From NCBI RefSeq assembly GCF_000196315.1, contig NC_014230.1, forward strand, positions 62,001 through 126,000: a stretch of 64,000 nt of DNA, given 5' to 3'. A program made the position numbers and the translations under genes. Shown one piece after another: positions 25,854-34,503 of this stretch. The notes beneath the pieces were generated by a model. That model made no database searches. It saw only the letters and a program-made list of their open reading frames with translations, and was not told the origin of the DNA. Source of the DNA: Croceibacter atlanticus HTCC2559. GTDB taxonomy: Bacteria > Bacteroidota > Bacteroidia > Flavobacteriales > Flavobacteriaceae. Position 1 is the stretch's first letter. Every line of letters begins with the position of its first letter.

Positions 25854-26873
25854 ATGATTTCAAATGAGGAAATAACTTTAATACTTGAAAAACCTGAATC
25901 ATCGACACTTGATTTCAAACAAGAATTGTATGATTTCTCGAACGACAAAGATTTAAAAAACACGGCGAAATTTGTGAAAGATGTGATAAGTTTTACAAAT
26001 ACAATAAGAAGTGAAAAAGGATTTATATTTTTTGGAGTTAAAGAAAAAGAAGATAAATCACTTGATGTTATTGGATTATCAAATTCTTTAGACGAGTCAA
26101 TTCTTCAAGAAAAAGTTAAAGATAAAGTCTTCCCAAGACCTTTTTTCGAGTACTATGAAGTTAATTATAATTTAAAAAAAATTGGAATTCTGGAGTTTCC
26201 TATCAATAAATACGAATTGCCGATTACGCCTGTTGTGAAAATGAAAGGACTTGAAGTTGGCAAGGTCTATTATCGTAATGGCACTTCAAATACCGAAGCC
26301 AATGGAATCGATGTTATAAGGATTAACGATTGGTTTAAATCTCTTCCTGGACATTTAGATTTATCTTTAACGGACAAAATTTCTGGAATTTTAAAAAGAC
26401 TTACTTTAAATGAGGAAAAACTTTCCGTTATATTAACTGATTTATTGAGTATATCTAAAATACATTCTCTCAAGCAACTTGAATTATTTTGTTCTGCACA
26501 AATCCGAGGCATAAAACACGATGAAACGGAAAACCACAAGTACAGAATTCAAAAAGTCATTATTTCGCCAAATAGTTTTGAGACAAATCCATATTCTTTT
26601 ATCGATATAACAGCAAGTATGATTAAAAAAGAGATAGAAAAAGAAGATGGGTTTTATGAATATCGTATGTTATTCAATCAGTCAATTGTAAGATTGGAAG
26701 ATTTACTTTCCCAATTCATAAACAACAAAAGTTATGCAACAGTCAAAATGAGCAGTAAACATCTATTTGGCAAAAAGGATTATGACTTAAATGTATTTAT
26801 ATTTGAGGATAATATTCGTGGAGTTTACAGTAATATTAGACAGAAAACAATTGACGAACTGATGAGGATATAA
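25854..26873 (+). CDS. Cassette 6: AlbA_2 (Schlafen-like) nucleic-acid-binding protein
   Basis: A 339-residue protein whose N-terminal half carries the AlbA_2 pattern: ESSTLDFKQELYDF (about 14-27), KFVKDVISFTNT (about 40-51) and GFIFFGVKE (about 56-64). Proteins with this domain include Schlafen-type RNA-directed proteins and bacterial regulators and defence effectors. The C-terminal half is unassigned. It ends immediately before the right box, the only gene in its cassette. A role in defence is inference from the neighbours. Confidence 0.7.
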   Translation: MISNEEITLILEKPESSTLDFKQELYDFSNDKDLKNTAKFVKDVISFTNTIRSEKGFIFFGVKEKEDKSLDVIGLSNSLDESILQEKVKDKVFPRPFFEYYEVNYNLKKIGILEFPINKYELPITPVVKMKGLEVGKVYYRNGTSNTEANGIDVIRINDWFKSLPGHLDLSLTDKISGILKRLTLNEEKLSVILTDLLSISKIHSLKQLELFCSAQIRGIKHDETENHKYRIQKVIISPNSFETNPYSFIDITASMIKKEIEKEDGFYEYRMLFNQSIVRLEDLLSQFINNKSYATVKMSSKHLFGKKDYDLNVFIFEDNIRGVYSNIRQKTIDELMRI

Positions 26874-26875
26874 CT

Positions 26876-27079
26876 GTTTACAACAATGTATATAAAAAAT
26901 AGCGCGAGCATTTGCAAACACAAAGGTTCGGGCACTTTTTAGAGGTCGCCAAATTTTTAAATTTGGCTATTTGGAAAAAGAAAGATAAATAGAAAAATTT
27001 AAAAATTCGGCTCGAGTTCAACCGAATGGATAGCGCACTTTTTCAGCGCTACTTTTCATATACTGGACCGTTGCCAGTA
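26876..27079 (+). repeat. attC6 (long type), end of cassette 6
   Basis: Right box GTTTACAAC, next left box GTTGCCAGTA (27,070). L arms GTATATAAAAAATAGCGC and GCGCTACTTTTCATATAC pair with A-C mismatches at positions 7 and 12. The inner arms resemble attC1 and attC13. Cassette 6 is 25,818-27,070. Confidence 0.85.
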
Positions 27080-27095
27080 ATTAAAACCACATCTA

Positions 27096-28043
27096 ATGAA
27101 AATAAGAACATTCTTCATATTTATCTTTTTGACCAGCTATACTTTTGCTCAAAAATTATCAATTAATGAAACTTTAGATTACATCGAAGAAATTGAGAAT
27201 AAATACACAAACAGGATTGGTTATGTAAGCGGAGATAAAGGGATTACTGTTCGAAATGACTACACTTTTGACAAAGACAGCGGAATTCTCTCAATGACTG
27301 CTTATTGGGTTCATAATGGAGAGACTATTGAAAAAATCGAGTCAGTGCACATAAGCGACTTGAGTAGCGAAGTAGAATATTCAGACAAATGGATGAAATT
27401 AAAATGTATTAACGAAAATTGTTTTGAGGTAACGAGATTTAAATATAACAACAGAACAAGTACATATACAAAAGATTATAGAATTGGCTATTCGGACGAA
27501 ATTAGTCTATACGTTGTTCAGGAATATAATGCTAAAAAAGCACTTACAGCTTTCGATTACTTATTCTCGTTATTTAATGACTTAAAAATAGAAAGAGATA
27601 AAGATGACCCTTTTGCGCAAATTGCAAAAGCCAAAGAGGTAAGTTTTAAAAATTCAAATAGTGGAACAATCCAATTAAAAGAACAGAATGGAACTTTTGA
27701 AATACCTGTTAAGATTGGTGGAATTTCAAAAGGGTTTGTTTTAGATTCGGGAGCATCTGACACAACTATTTCAAGTGAATTAGAGGCTCAATTAATTAGA
27801 AACGGTACAGTTACGAAAGAAAACTATTTAAGTAACGCACTATATAGAATTGCGGATGGCAGTATAATTTCTCAACGAAGATTTGTTCTTAAAAGCTTAA
27901 AGGTTGGAAATTTTACTGTTAAAGACATAATTATATCTGTTGGAGATGAAGACAGTCCTTTATTATTGGGTAAAAACTTTTTGGACAGATTTGAGAGTTG
28001 GGTAATAAATAACTCGAACAAAACTATTGAACTTAAAGCATAA
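27096..28043 (+). CDS. Cassette 7: secreted retropepsin-like aspartic protease
   Basis: A 315-residue protein with a signal peptide (ending TFAQK). The C-terminal 120 residues form a retropepsin-like domain: the catalytic motif is FVLDSGASDTTIS near residue 215, and LLLGKNFLDRF near residue 290 is the matching hydrophobic-G motif. Single-domain aspartic proteases of this kind usually act as dimers. Substrate and location (periplasm or outside) are inferred. It shares its last base with the start of the next gene (TAATG), so the two are coupled. Confidence 0.75.
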   Translation: MKIRTFFIFIFLTSYTFAQKLSINETLDYIEEIENKYTNRIGYVSGDKGITVRNDYTFDKDSGILSMTAYWVHNGETIEKIESVHISDLSSEVEYSDKWMKLKCINENCFEVTRFKYNNRTSTYTKDYRIGYSDEISLYVVQEYNAKKALTAFDYLFSLFNDLKIERDKDDPFAQIAKAKEVSFKNSNSGTIQLKEQNGTFEIPVKIGGISKGFVLDSGASDTTISSELEAQLIRNGTVTKENYLSNALYRIADGSIISQRRFVLKSLKVGNFTVKDIIISVGDEDSPLLLGKNFLDRFESWVINNSNKTIELKA

Positions 28044-28309
28044 TGAATTGTAACAAAACAATAGAAACAAACATAAGTGAAGAAATATTTCTTCTGGAAA
28101 TTGAAAAAGCTAAAAAATGTGTGGCCAAAGTCCTGAATATTGACTTAAATGATATTGAGGAAATAGCGAATGAAGATGTTTTAGTAAAATTAGACAAACG
28201 AGAAAAGAAACTCTGTAACAGACGGATATTCAATTTCCAATCTGGAAGTCTCGATTGTTATATGTCAAAAGATTTAGAATTTATTGAAATATTTCATCAT
28301 CCGAATTAA
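28043..28309 (+). CDS. Cassette 7: hypothetical protein (88 aa)
   Basis: A small, soluble, lysine- and glutamate-rich protein with an N-terminal helix containing LLEIEKAKKCVAKVL, and four cysteines. It is translationally coupled to the aspartic protease. It could be a partner or inhibitor of the protease, but nothing in the sequence proves this. No family recognised. Confidence 0.55.
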   Translation: MNCNKTIETNISEEIFLLEIEKAKKCVAKVLNIDLNDIEEIANEDVLVKLDKREKKLCNRRIFNFQSGSLDCYMSKDLEFIEIFHHPN

Positions 28310-28317
28310 AAAATAAC

Positions 28318-28454
28318 TACTGGCAACAATGGCTATAAGTAATTGCTTGTTTTCGCTTACTTCTGAAAATCCTCGCGGATTTTTAGCTTGGTGTGTACTT
28401 GCAAAGTTTCGTGCTAAACCACGCAACTACTCATAGCCGAGACCGTTGTAACAC
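28318..28454 (+). repeat. attC7 (short type), end of cassette 7
   Basis: Right box TACTGGCAAC, next left box GTTGTAACAC (28,445). L arms GGCTATAAGTAATTGC and GCAACTACTCATAGCC pair with A-C mismatches at positions 7 and 12. Almost identical to attC9, attC12 and attC18. Cassette 7 is 27,071-28,445. Confidence 0.9.
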
Positions 28455-28475
28455 ATTTGACCAAAGCAAGAAACA

Positions 28476-28931
28476 TTGAGTAAATTAAGAAAACTAATAG
28501 ACGAAATCACGGAATTCGGAATCAATCCAAAAGTGGAATTGACCGACAAAACCGATGTTTTAAAAAATCTGTTGGTCGGAATTTACTCTGAATTTCTAAA
28601 TGTGGAATTTGAATTTGACGAAACGGATTATGACGAAGAACCTGATTTTAATTACAACGAAATAAAGGAAAATGTTAAATCCAATTTTCCAAACTTCGAT
28701 TGGTATAGTATGGTTTTAGATTCAAATAAAATGGAACCAAATATTGAAATAGGAATTGGGGACGAATTAGATGATTTAGCTGACATCATCAAAGATTTAC
28801 TTGCTGTAAAATGGAGAATGGATAACACAAGCAAAAACGATGCACTTTGGCATTTTGAATTTTCAATGAGAACTCACTCTGAACAGCATTTAGTGGATTT
28901 ATTAAAACGACTTAAAGATAGAAATGAATAA
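28476..28931 (+). CDS. Cassette 8: DUF5063-like protein
   Basis: A 151-residue acidic protein starting with a TTG at 28,476; no in-frame ATG fits upstream. The C-terminal half has the pattern DELDDLADIIKDLL, then WHFEFSMRTHSEQHLVDLLKRL, matching the DUF5063 layout that I know from Bacteroidota. Function unknown. It overlaps the next gene by 8 bp, which suggests co-translation. Confidence 0.6.
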   Translation: MSKLRKLIDEITEFGINPKVELTDKTDVLKNLLVGIYSEFLNVEFEFDETDYDEEPDFNYNEIKENVKSNFPNFDWYSMVLDSNKMEPNIEIGIGDELDDLADIIKDLLAVKWRMDNTSKNDALWHFEFSMRTHSEQHLVDLLKRLKDRNE

Positions 28932-29247
28932 GAAGTTAAAATGGACTTTAAGAATGGCGTTGACAAGTTTTTCATTGTTAGTTTTTGCTCTGCTAATTAA
29001 CTATTTTCGTGAACCATTGCTTGGAATCAAAGAAGGTTATGCACCTCATAATTTTAGTTTCAACTTTTTATTCTTTCTTCCAGCAATTCTAACATCACTT
29101 GGACTTGGAATTGCAGTAATAGGAAGAACAATAAAACATTGGAAAAATTGGAATAGCTTGAATAGAAAACTAATTTTTATCGGACTTTCAAGTCCAGTAA
29201 TTTTATTATTTATTTTTCAAACAATTAGGATACTGACAATTGAATAA
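28924..29247 (+). CDS. Cassette 8: small membrane protein (107 aa)
   Basis: Three hydrophobic segments (about 9-26, 46-65 and 84-103) indicate an inner-membrane protein. It overlaps the DUF5063-like gene, so the two form a bicistronic cassette. No family recognised; a regulatory or immunity role would be a guess. Confidence 0.55.
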   Translation: MNKKLKWTLRMALTSFSLLVFALLINYFREPLLGIKEGYAPHNFSFNFLFFLPAILTSLGLGIAVIGRTIKHWKNWNSLNRKLIFIGLSSPVILLFIFQTIRILTIE

Positions 29248-29252
29248 AAAAC

Positions 29253-29390
29253 GTGTTACAACAATATATAACCGCAATTACGGCGGATTCGACTACGTCC
29301 GAATCCACTCGGAATTGCAAGCGTCAGTGCCAAACCGAAAATTAACGCATATTAACCCGTAACTGACGGTTATACGAAACCGTTGGCAAC
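29253..29390 (+). repeat. attC8 (GC-richer type), end of cassette 8
   Basis: Right box GTGTTACAAC, next left box GTTGGCAAC (29,382). L arms ATATAACCGCAATTACGG and CCGTAACTGACGGTTATA pair with one extra A in the right arm and an A-C mismatch at position 12. Same family as attC20. Cassette 8 is 28,446-29,382. Confidence 0.8.
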
Positions 29391-29419
29391 AAGCTGGAAA
29401 AAAACCAAAATATAGAAAT

Positions 29420-30352
29420 ATGTCTGCGATAGAATTTATAATGCAAGGAGGAATGGCTTCTACAGGTGGAGACTTATCTGAAGCGGAACAAAAAGAATCT
29501 AATGAATTAGTAAAAAAGTTCGGAAATAAAGTGAGGGAAATTGGCAGACAACTTATGGTTCCTGCAAATCAGCTTTCAATTTTTCGTATGAATTTTTTAT
29601 TTGTTGGTAAGGACCAGCAAAACTATCACTTTGCATTTGTAGATAAACCCGGTGGAAATTCCATCACATATAGAGATTTAAGTAAATACGGAATTATTCC
29701 AACTCAATCTCTTATACACCAGTTGAAAATTGAGATAGGCGAAGTTCATTGGATTTTTACTATTCCAGTCTTAACTGCAAAAACAATTACGGACGAACAA
29801 ATAGAAGAGTATTCAAAACAATATGTTGAATCTGTTTTACAGGCTTCAAAAAAAACAGAACAAAAAGTGTCAGACCAAGCAATATCAGTACCAGAATTAG
29901 GAAAATATATAGAAGCTTTTAGAGATGATTATCCAACTACTCAAAAAACAGCATTTATTGTAATGCAGTTTGGAAATACAAAAGTTCACGATTCATTAGT
30001 TAAGGTTATTAAAGAAACTTTAAAAAAGTACAACATTGTTGGTTTAAGAGCGGACGACAAAGAATATGCTGACGATTTATTCGCTAATATTCGGACGTAT
30101 ATGCATTGTAGTGATTTTGGAATTTCAATTTTTGAAAGAGTCACAGAAGACAACTTTAATCCAAATGTATCTTTAGAAGTTGGTTATATGATGGGACTTG
30201 GAAAACCTATTTGTCTATTAAAAGACAAAACCTTGACTAACCTTCACACCGATTTAGTTGGAAAATTATATAAACCATTTGACCCTCTTGACATTGAAGA
30301 AACATTACCAAATCAGTTGGAAAAATGGTTGAAAGACAAAGGAATAATATAA
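29420..30352 (+). CDS. Cassette 9: protein with C-terminal TIR/deoxyribosyltransferase-like domain
   Basis: A 310-residue protein. The C-terminal 140 residues follow the pattern AFIVMQFG near residue 175, then NIRTYMHCSDFGISIFERV and NPNVSLEVGYMMGLGKPICLL (about 250-272). This alpha/beta layout with a glutamate in the GYMMGLGKP helix is typical of nucleotide-processing TIR-like or nucleoside-deoxyribosyltransferase-like effectors. The N-terminal 165 residues are unassigned and may sense the trigger. An antiphage role is inference from the array context; the exact family name is uncertain. Confidence 0.55.
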   Translation: MSAIEFIMQGGMASTGGDLSEAEQKESNELVKKFGNKVREIGRQLMVPANQLSIFRMNFLFVGKDQQNYHFAFVDKPGGNSITYRDLSKYGIIPTQSLIHQLKIEIGEVHWIFTIPVLTAKTITDEQIEEYSKQYVESVLQASKKTEQKVSDQAISVPELGKYIEAFRDDYPTTQKTAFIVMQFGNTKVHDSLVKVIKETLKKYNIVGLRADDKEYADDLFANIRTYMHCSDFGISIFERVTEDNFNPNVSLEVGYMMGLGKPICLLKDKTLTNLHTDLVGKLYKPFDPLDIEETLPNQLEKWLKDKGII

Positions 30353-30357
30353 AGCCA

Positions 30358-30495
30358 GTTGCCAACAATGGCTATAAGTAATTGCTTGTTCTCGTCTACT
30401 TCTGAAAATCCTCTCGGATTTTCAGTTTGGTGCGTACTTGCAAAGTTAATCGCTAAACCACGCAACTACTCATAGCCGAGACCGTTGTCCACAAT
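30358..30495 (+). repeat. attC9 (short type), end of cassette 9
   Basis: Right box GTTGCCAAC, next left box GTTGTCCACAAT (30,484). L arms as in attC7. Cassette 9 is 29,383-30,484. Confidence 0.9.
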
Positions 30496-30625
30496 AACCT
30501 CATCAATTGACTTTCCCACGTCACTACGTTGGCGTTAAAGTCAACTGATTCGGATACGGGAAATGAAACATCGCTTTGCTCAATTTCTCCTATTCCCCTA
30601 ATTGTGGACAACGTTCGGGGTCTAT
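30484..30625 (+). other. Structured, gene-free leader of cassette 10 with embedded inverted repeats
   Basis: The leader opens with GTTGTCCACAAT and contains its perfect reverse complement ATTGTGGACAAC at 30,601-30,612. An inner pair is TTGACTTT/AAAGTCAA. It ends in CAACGTTCGGGGTCTAT (30,609-30,625), the reverse complement of the end of attC10. Reads as an attC-like relic in the opposite orientation, or an RNA element. Confidence 0.5.
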
Positions 30626-30680
30626 TAAAAAATAAAAGCACCTGCAACCTCTGAAATACGAGGTTGTCTAAATATTTAAA

Positions 30681-31172
30681 ATGAGTGAAATACATAATAT
30701 TATATTTGAAAAAGGGATAGATAGATTGAGTTTTGATGTTTCTATTTTATATAATGAACTTGAAAATATTGAATTTGAAGATTATGATTTAGCATTAGCT
30801 GAATTACAAGAACTTAAACTTATAAAAAGAATAGGTATTGGTAATTCTTTTAAAATCACAAATTCAGGATATAAGGCTTACGAAATGGGTATTGAAAAAT
30901 TTATCCAAGAACAAAAAAAAATAGATTACAGAAAAGAAAGAAAGGTTTTTTATGATTACCAAGTTTCAAGATTTAGAGCAAAAACAGGGTACATACCTTA
31001 TGTAATATCTTTTATCAGTTTGATTATTTCAATATTTGCTTTTCTCAATAATAAAAATAAAGAGTTACAACAACCCATAAAATCAAATGCATTAGAACAA
31101 ATAAAAGACAGTACTTTATTTTCCATCCAAACCAAAAGGGCAGATTCATTAAATAAATTAAATCGTAAATAA
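30681..31172 (+). CDS. Cassette 10: membrane-anchored winged-helix-like protein (copy 1)
   Basis: A 163-residue protein. The first 75 residues resemble a small winged-helix fold (YDLALAELQELKLIKRIGIG, then FKITNSGYKAYEMG). A linker with KIDYRKERKVFYDYQVSR leads to one transmembrane segment (about 107-124) and a short tail. The membrane topology with a cytoplasmic DNA-binding-like head resembles accessory subunits in some defence systems, but no family is recognised. The protein is identical in the copy at 38,574-39,065. Confidence 0.6.
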   Translation: MSEIHNIIFEKGIDRLSFDVSILYNELENIEFEDYDLALAELQELKLIKRIGIGNSFKITNSGYKAYEMGIEKFIQEQKKIDYRKERKVFYDYQVSRFRAKTGYIPYVISFISLIISIFAFLNNKNKELQQPIKSNALEQIKDSTLFSIQTKRADSLNKLNRK

Positions 31173-31219
31173 AATTTTTCATTTTCTGTTGTTTTTAATT
31201 AATATGTTTCGGTTACATT

Positions 31220-31354
31220 GGACAACAGAGTCTATAATTCAATGCTAAGGCATTGAGTGCTTTTATTTTTTTTTGATGCTTCCGTAGCTACTCTCGCTTG
31301 CGATTGCAAGCGACCGCTACACGCATCAAATCATAGACCCCGAACGTTGTATGC
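31220..31354 (+). repeat. attC10, end of cassette 10
   Basis: Right box GGACAAC, next left box GTTGTATGC (31,346). L arms GTCTATAATTCAATGC and GCATCAAATCATAGAC pair with mismatches at positions 7, 11 and 12. The middle holds GCTTGCG/TTGCAAGC-type repeats. Cassette 10 is 30,485-31,346. Confidence 0.85.
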
Positions 31355-31386
31355 AAGGCAAAACCGACTTTAGAACATAAAAAAAT

Positions 31387-33141
31387 ATGACAAAATCAGC
31401 ACACTTTAAAGTTGACCCAAAACTAGCAGAATTACTAGGCGAAACATATCGCTCAGTCGAAGAAGCCACAAAGGAATTAATTGACAACGCCTATGATGCT
31501 GATTCTGAAAATGTCAAAATTCAACTACCAGACGAGTTGACACCTGACCAAAAAATTGTGATAGAAGATGATGGTTCAGGAATGAAAGAAAATGAGGTTC
31601 GTAACGAATACTTAAATATTGCAAATAGCCGAACTTCTCGAAAAGGCAATGTCACATTTTCAAAAAAGAGAAAAGTTAAAGGTCGTAAAGGAATCGGAAA
31701 ATTTTCAGGTTTAATGGTTGCAAGTCAAATGACAATTGAAACTTATGCAAGCGGTAAAATGACTTCATTAACCATTAACAAAGACGATTTAGCAAAAGCA
31801 GGTTATGACTTAGAAAAAGTTCCTCTTCCAATTAATGTAACAGACTGTGATAAAACAAAACACGGAACTAGAATAACACTTGAAGGAATTAATCAAAATT
31901 TTAGCTTTCCAAATCCTGATAGACTAAAGGAAATTTTAATCCGAGACTATGGTCGTGAAATGGATTTTGACATAACAATAAATGGCGAAAATATCGGTGT
32001 ACTTGACCTTCAAGGAAAATCATACTCGGAAAGAATAGAATTGCCAGATGGGAAAATGGCTACATTAAATTATACAGTTACAGAAAAGCCAATAAAACAA
32101 GCAGGAATAGCAATTAGAGTAAACAATAAAATTATCGGTAGACCTCAAAACTTTCTTTCAGATGATGAAATTATTCCTAAAAAACTACAAAATAGAGTCT
32201 ATGGAGAAATTATCTGTGATGATTTAGAAGATGATTTAACAGCCGATTTTGGTGCAGTAATCGACAACAGTAAATTATACCAAAAACTCACAACAAGCAC
32301 TACAGAAAAATTACGGAAATCCGTTGACGAAGTTTTTGTCACTGATATGAAAATGGCAAAAGCACGTTATCAAAGAAAAATCAACAAGGAATTAGAGAAA
32401 TTACCTGATTTTAAACAACCTTTCGCAAAAAAAGCACTTTATAAAGTTCTTGAGAAATTTTATGGAGAAACCGAGGAGAGAATAAATACAGTAATTTCTG
32501 TTATGGTATCCGCAATGGAAAAAGACCATTATTGGGATATTGTTCAAAATATAGAGGATACGAGAACAGGAGATGTTGAAAAATTTGCAGAAGCACTTTC
32601 CGAGTTTGGTTTTTTAGAAATGAGCATAATTTCTAGTCAAGCAATTAATAGATTGAGATTTTTAGACGAACTAAATATTTTAATAGAAAATCCTAAAACT
32701 CTTGAATCAACAGTTCATAAAGCTTTTGAGAAAAATACTTGGCTTTTTGGAGATGATTATTCTGTAATTTTCTCAGACCAAGGCTTAAAAACCTCAATCG
32801 AAAAAGTAATTAATAAGACGTATAAAGGAGAAAAGCCAGATGATAGACCAGATATTCTTTTTGGAAGAAATATTACTAGGTCATTAGTCTTAATAGAATT
32901 TAAAAGACCAAGTTTTACATTAAATCGAGATACGGAATCTCAAGCATTAAAATATCGAGATGAACTCAATGTATATTTTCACAATCAAAAAATTGAAATT
33001 ATCCTTTTAGGAGGTAAGGTAAAAGGGATAATAAGCTCTCACAATGAACGAGGAGATGTTTTATATAGAACTTATGTAGATTTAATTAGTGTAGCTAGAC
33101 AGAAATTAATTTGGCTTATAGATGAACTAAAAAAAGAATAA
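31387..33141 (+). CDS. Cassette 11: GHKL ATPase fused to a Shedu-like (DUF4263-type) nuclease domain
   Basis: A 584-residue protein. The N-terminal GHKL ATPase has the N-box EATKELIDNAYDAD (about 26-39), the G1 box EDDGSGM (about 60-66) and GRKGIGKFSG (about 100-109). A long helical middle follows. The last 115 residues contain KPDDRPDILF, then LVLIEFKRPSF, the PD-(D/E)xK pattern of Shedu/DUF4263 nucleases. Similar ATPase-nuclease fusions occur in antiphage systems, where ATP binding gates nuclease activity. It is the sole gene of its cassette, which marks it as a stand-alone defence system. Confidence 0.75.
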   Translation: MTKSAHFKVDPKLAELLGETYRSVEEATKELIDNAYDADSENVKIQLPDELTPDQKIVIEDDGSGMKENEVRNEYLNIANSRTSRKGNVTFSKKRKVKGRKGIGKFSGLMVASQMTIETYASGKMTSLTINKDDLAKAGYDLEKVPLPINVTDCDKTKHGTRITLEGINQNFSFPNPDRLKEILIRDYGREMDFDITINGENIGVLDLQGKSYSERIELPDGKMATLNYTVTEKPIKQAGIAIRVNNKIIGRPQNFLSDDEIIPKKLQNRVYGEIICDDLEDDLTADFGAVIDNSKLYQKLTTSTTEKLRKSVDEVFVTDMKMAKARYQRKINKELEKLPDFKQPFAKKALYKVLEKFYGETEERINTVISVMVSAMEKDHYWDIVQNIEDTRTGDVEKFAEALSEFGFLEMSIISSQAINRLRFLDELNILIENPKTLESTVHKAFEKNTWLFGDDYSVIFSDQGLKTSIEKVINKTYKGEKPDDRPDILFGRNITRSLVLIEFKRPSFTLNRDTESQALKYRDELNVYFHNQKIEIILLGGKVKGIISSHNERGDVLYRTYVDLISVARQKLIWLIDELKKE

Positions 33142-33147
33142 AGCCCA

Positions 33148-33282
33148 GCATACAACAACGGCTATAAGCAATTGGGGTTTAAATGATTATCCGAAAATTA
33201 AAACATAAAACAAAGGTCTGTGCTAAACTGAAAAGTAAGAGCAAAAAATCCCCAACTGCTCATAGCCAAACCGTTAGCTCTA
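33148..33282 (+). repeat. attC11, end of cassette 11
   Basis: Right box GCATACAAC, next left box GTTAGCTCTA (33,273). L arms GGCTATAAGCAATTGGGG and CCCCAACTGCTCATAGCC pair with A-C mismatches at positions 7 and 12. Cassette 11 is 31,347-33,273. Confidence 0.9.
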
Positions 33283-33287
33283 ATTAG

Positions 33288-34349
33288 ATGAAAAAGAAAT
33301 ACCAAATATTTGTCTCTTCTACATACGAAGACTTAAAAGAAGAAAGGGATTTAGTTATTAAAGCTATTTTAGAAATGGGACATATTCCTGTAGGAATGGA
33401 AATGTTTAGCGCAGGAGATGAACAACAATGGCAATTAATTCAAAGTCAAATTAATGATTGTGATTACTATATCATAATATCTGCTTTTAGATATGGTTCA
33501 ATGGACGGAGACATCAGCTACACAGAAAAAGAATATGACTATGCCTTTAGTAAAGGGATTCCTGTTTTGGGCTTTGTAATAAATGAGGATGTTAAATGGC
33601 CTGCAACAAAAGTTGACAAAAACGCTACTAAAGTCGAAAAACTTACCTCATTCAAATCAAAAATTCAAAGCAAATTAGTTAGCTTTTGGAATGACAAGAA
33701 TGATTTATATGGTAAAGTCTCTATTTCATTAATGAAACAGTTTAACACTAACCCAAGAACAGGATGGGTAAAATCATCTGAATCAATGGGCCCTGAAGTG
33801 CTAAAAGAAATTTCACGCTTGAGTACTGAAAACTCGGATTTAAGAAAGGAGATTGAAGAATATGAAAATAAATTAAACAATGAAGAAAAGGCGGAATTTG
33901 AAAAAACTTTAAACACTCTAAAGCATAATAAAAGAAGTCCTTCCTTTTTCTACTATGGAGGTGAAGATTGGGAATACGAGAATGAGGAGTTCACTTTATT
34001 AGAAATTTTTAACCTTTTAGCACCAGAGTTAATGATTGAAAATAGCTCTAAATACTGTTCAATGTATTTAGGGACAATGCTTAATCCTGATAAAGAAAGA
34101 GAACTAAGAGCCGAATGGCCAATTCCAAGTAATACAGTTAGAAAAATTTTAGCTGATTTAAATGTCTTAGAAATCATTAAACCATCAACAAAAAAACATA
34201 GTGTAAAAGATGAAAATGATTATTGGACTTTAACCGAACAGGGAAAAAAGTTATTTAAAGAGGTAAGAAGAGAATTGTTAGATAAAAACCTAGAGAATGG
34301 GAAGATTGCAAGTGTTAAAAATGAAAAAACTACGAAAACAAAAAAGTAA
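33288..34349 (+). CDS. Cassette 12: DUF4062-domain protein, probable defence protein
   Basis: A 353-residue protein beginning KKKYQIFVSSTYEDLKEERD, the hallmark DUF4062 N-terminus. A TIR-like alpha/beta domain (YIIISAFRYGSMDGDISYTE, about 58-77) continues to about residue 120. A coiled coil (about 170-215) and a winged-helix-like C-terminus follow, with many lysines at the end. DUF4062 proteins are found in bacterial immune loci and STAND-type sensors. It fills its cassette alone. The role is inferred from family and neighbours. Confidence 0.75.
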   Translation: MKKKYQIFVSSTYEDLKEERDLVIKAILEMGHIPVGMEMFSAGDEQQWQLIQSQINDCDYYIIISAFRYGSMDGDISYTEKEYDYAFSKGIPVLGFVINEDVKWPATKVDKNATKVEKLTSFKSKIQSKLVSFWNDKNDLYGKVSISLMKQFNTNPRTGWVKSSESMGPEVLKEISRLSTENSDLRKEIEEYENKLNNEEKAEFEKTLNTLKHNKRSPSFFYYGGEDWEYENEEFTLLEIFNLLAPELMIENSSKYCSMYLGTMLNPDKERELRAEWPIPSNTVRKILADLNVLEIIKPSTKKHSVKDENDYWTLTEQGKKLFKEVRRELLDKNLENGKIASVKNEKTTKTKK

Positions 34350-34355
34350 AATAAC

Positions 34356-34492
34356 TAGAGCTAACAATGGCTATAAGTAATTGCTTGTTCTCGTCTACTT
34401 CTGAAAATCCTAGAGGATTTTCAGTTTGGTGTGTACTTGCGAAATTAAGTGCTAAACCACGCAACTACTCATAGCCGAGACCGTTAGGGGCA
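34356..34492 (+). repeat. attC12 (short type), end of cassette 12
   Basis: Right box TAGAGCTAAC, next left box GTTAGGGGCA (34,483). L arms as in attC7. Cassette 12 is 33,274-34,483. Confidence 0.9.
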
Positions 34493-34503
34493 ATTTGAAA
34501 AAA

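Noticed and set aside
30453-30695. An 80-codon minus-strand frame repeated (in part) at 38,313-38,588
   Set aside because: It lies across the attC site and leader of cassette 10/16 and exists twice only because the cassette is duplicated; its sequence is not protein-like.
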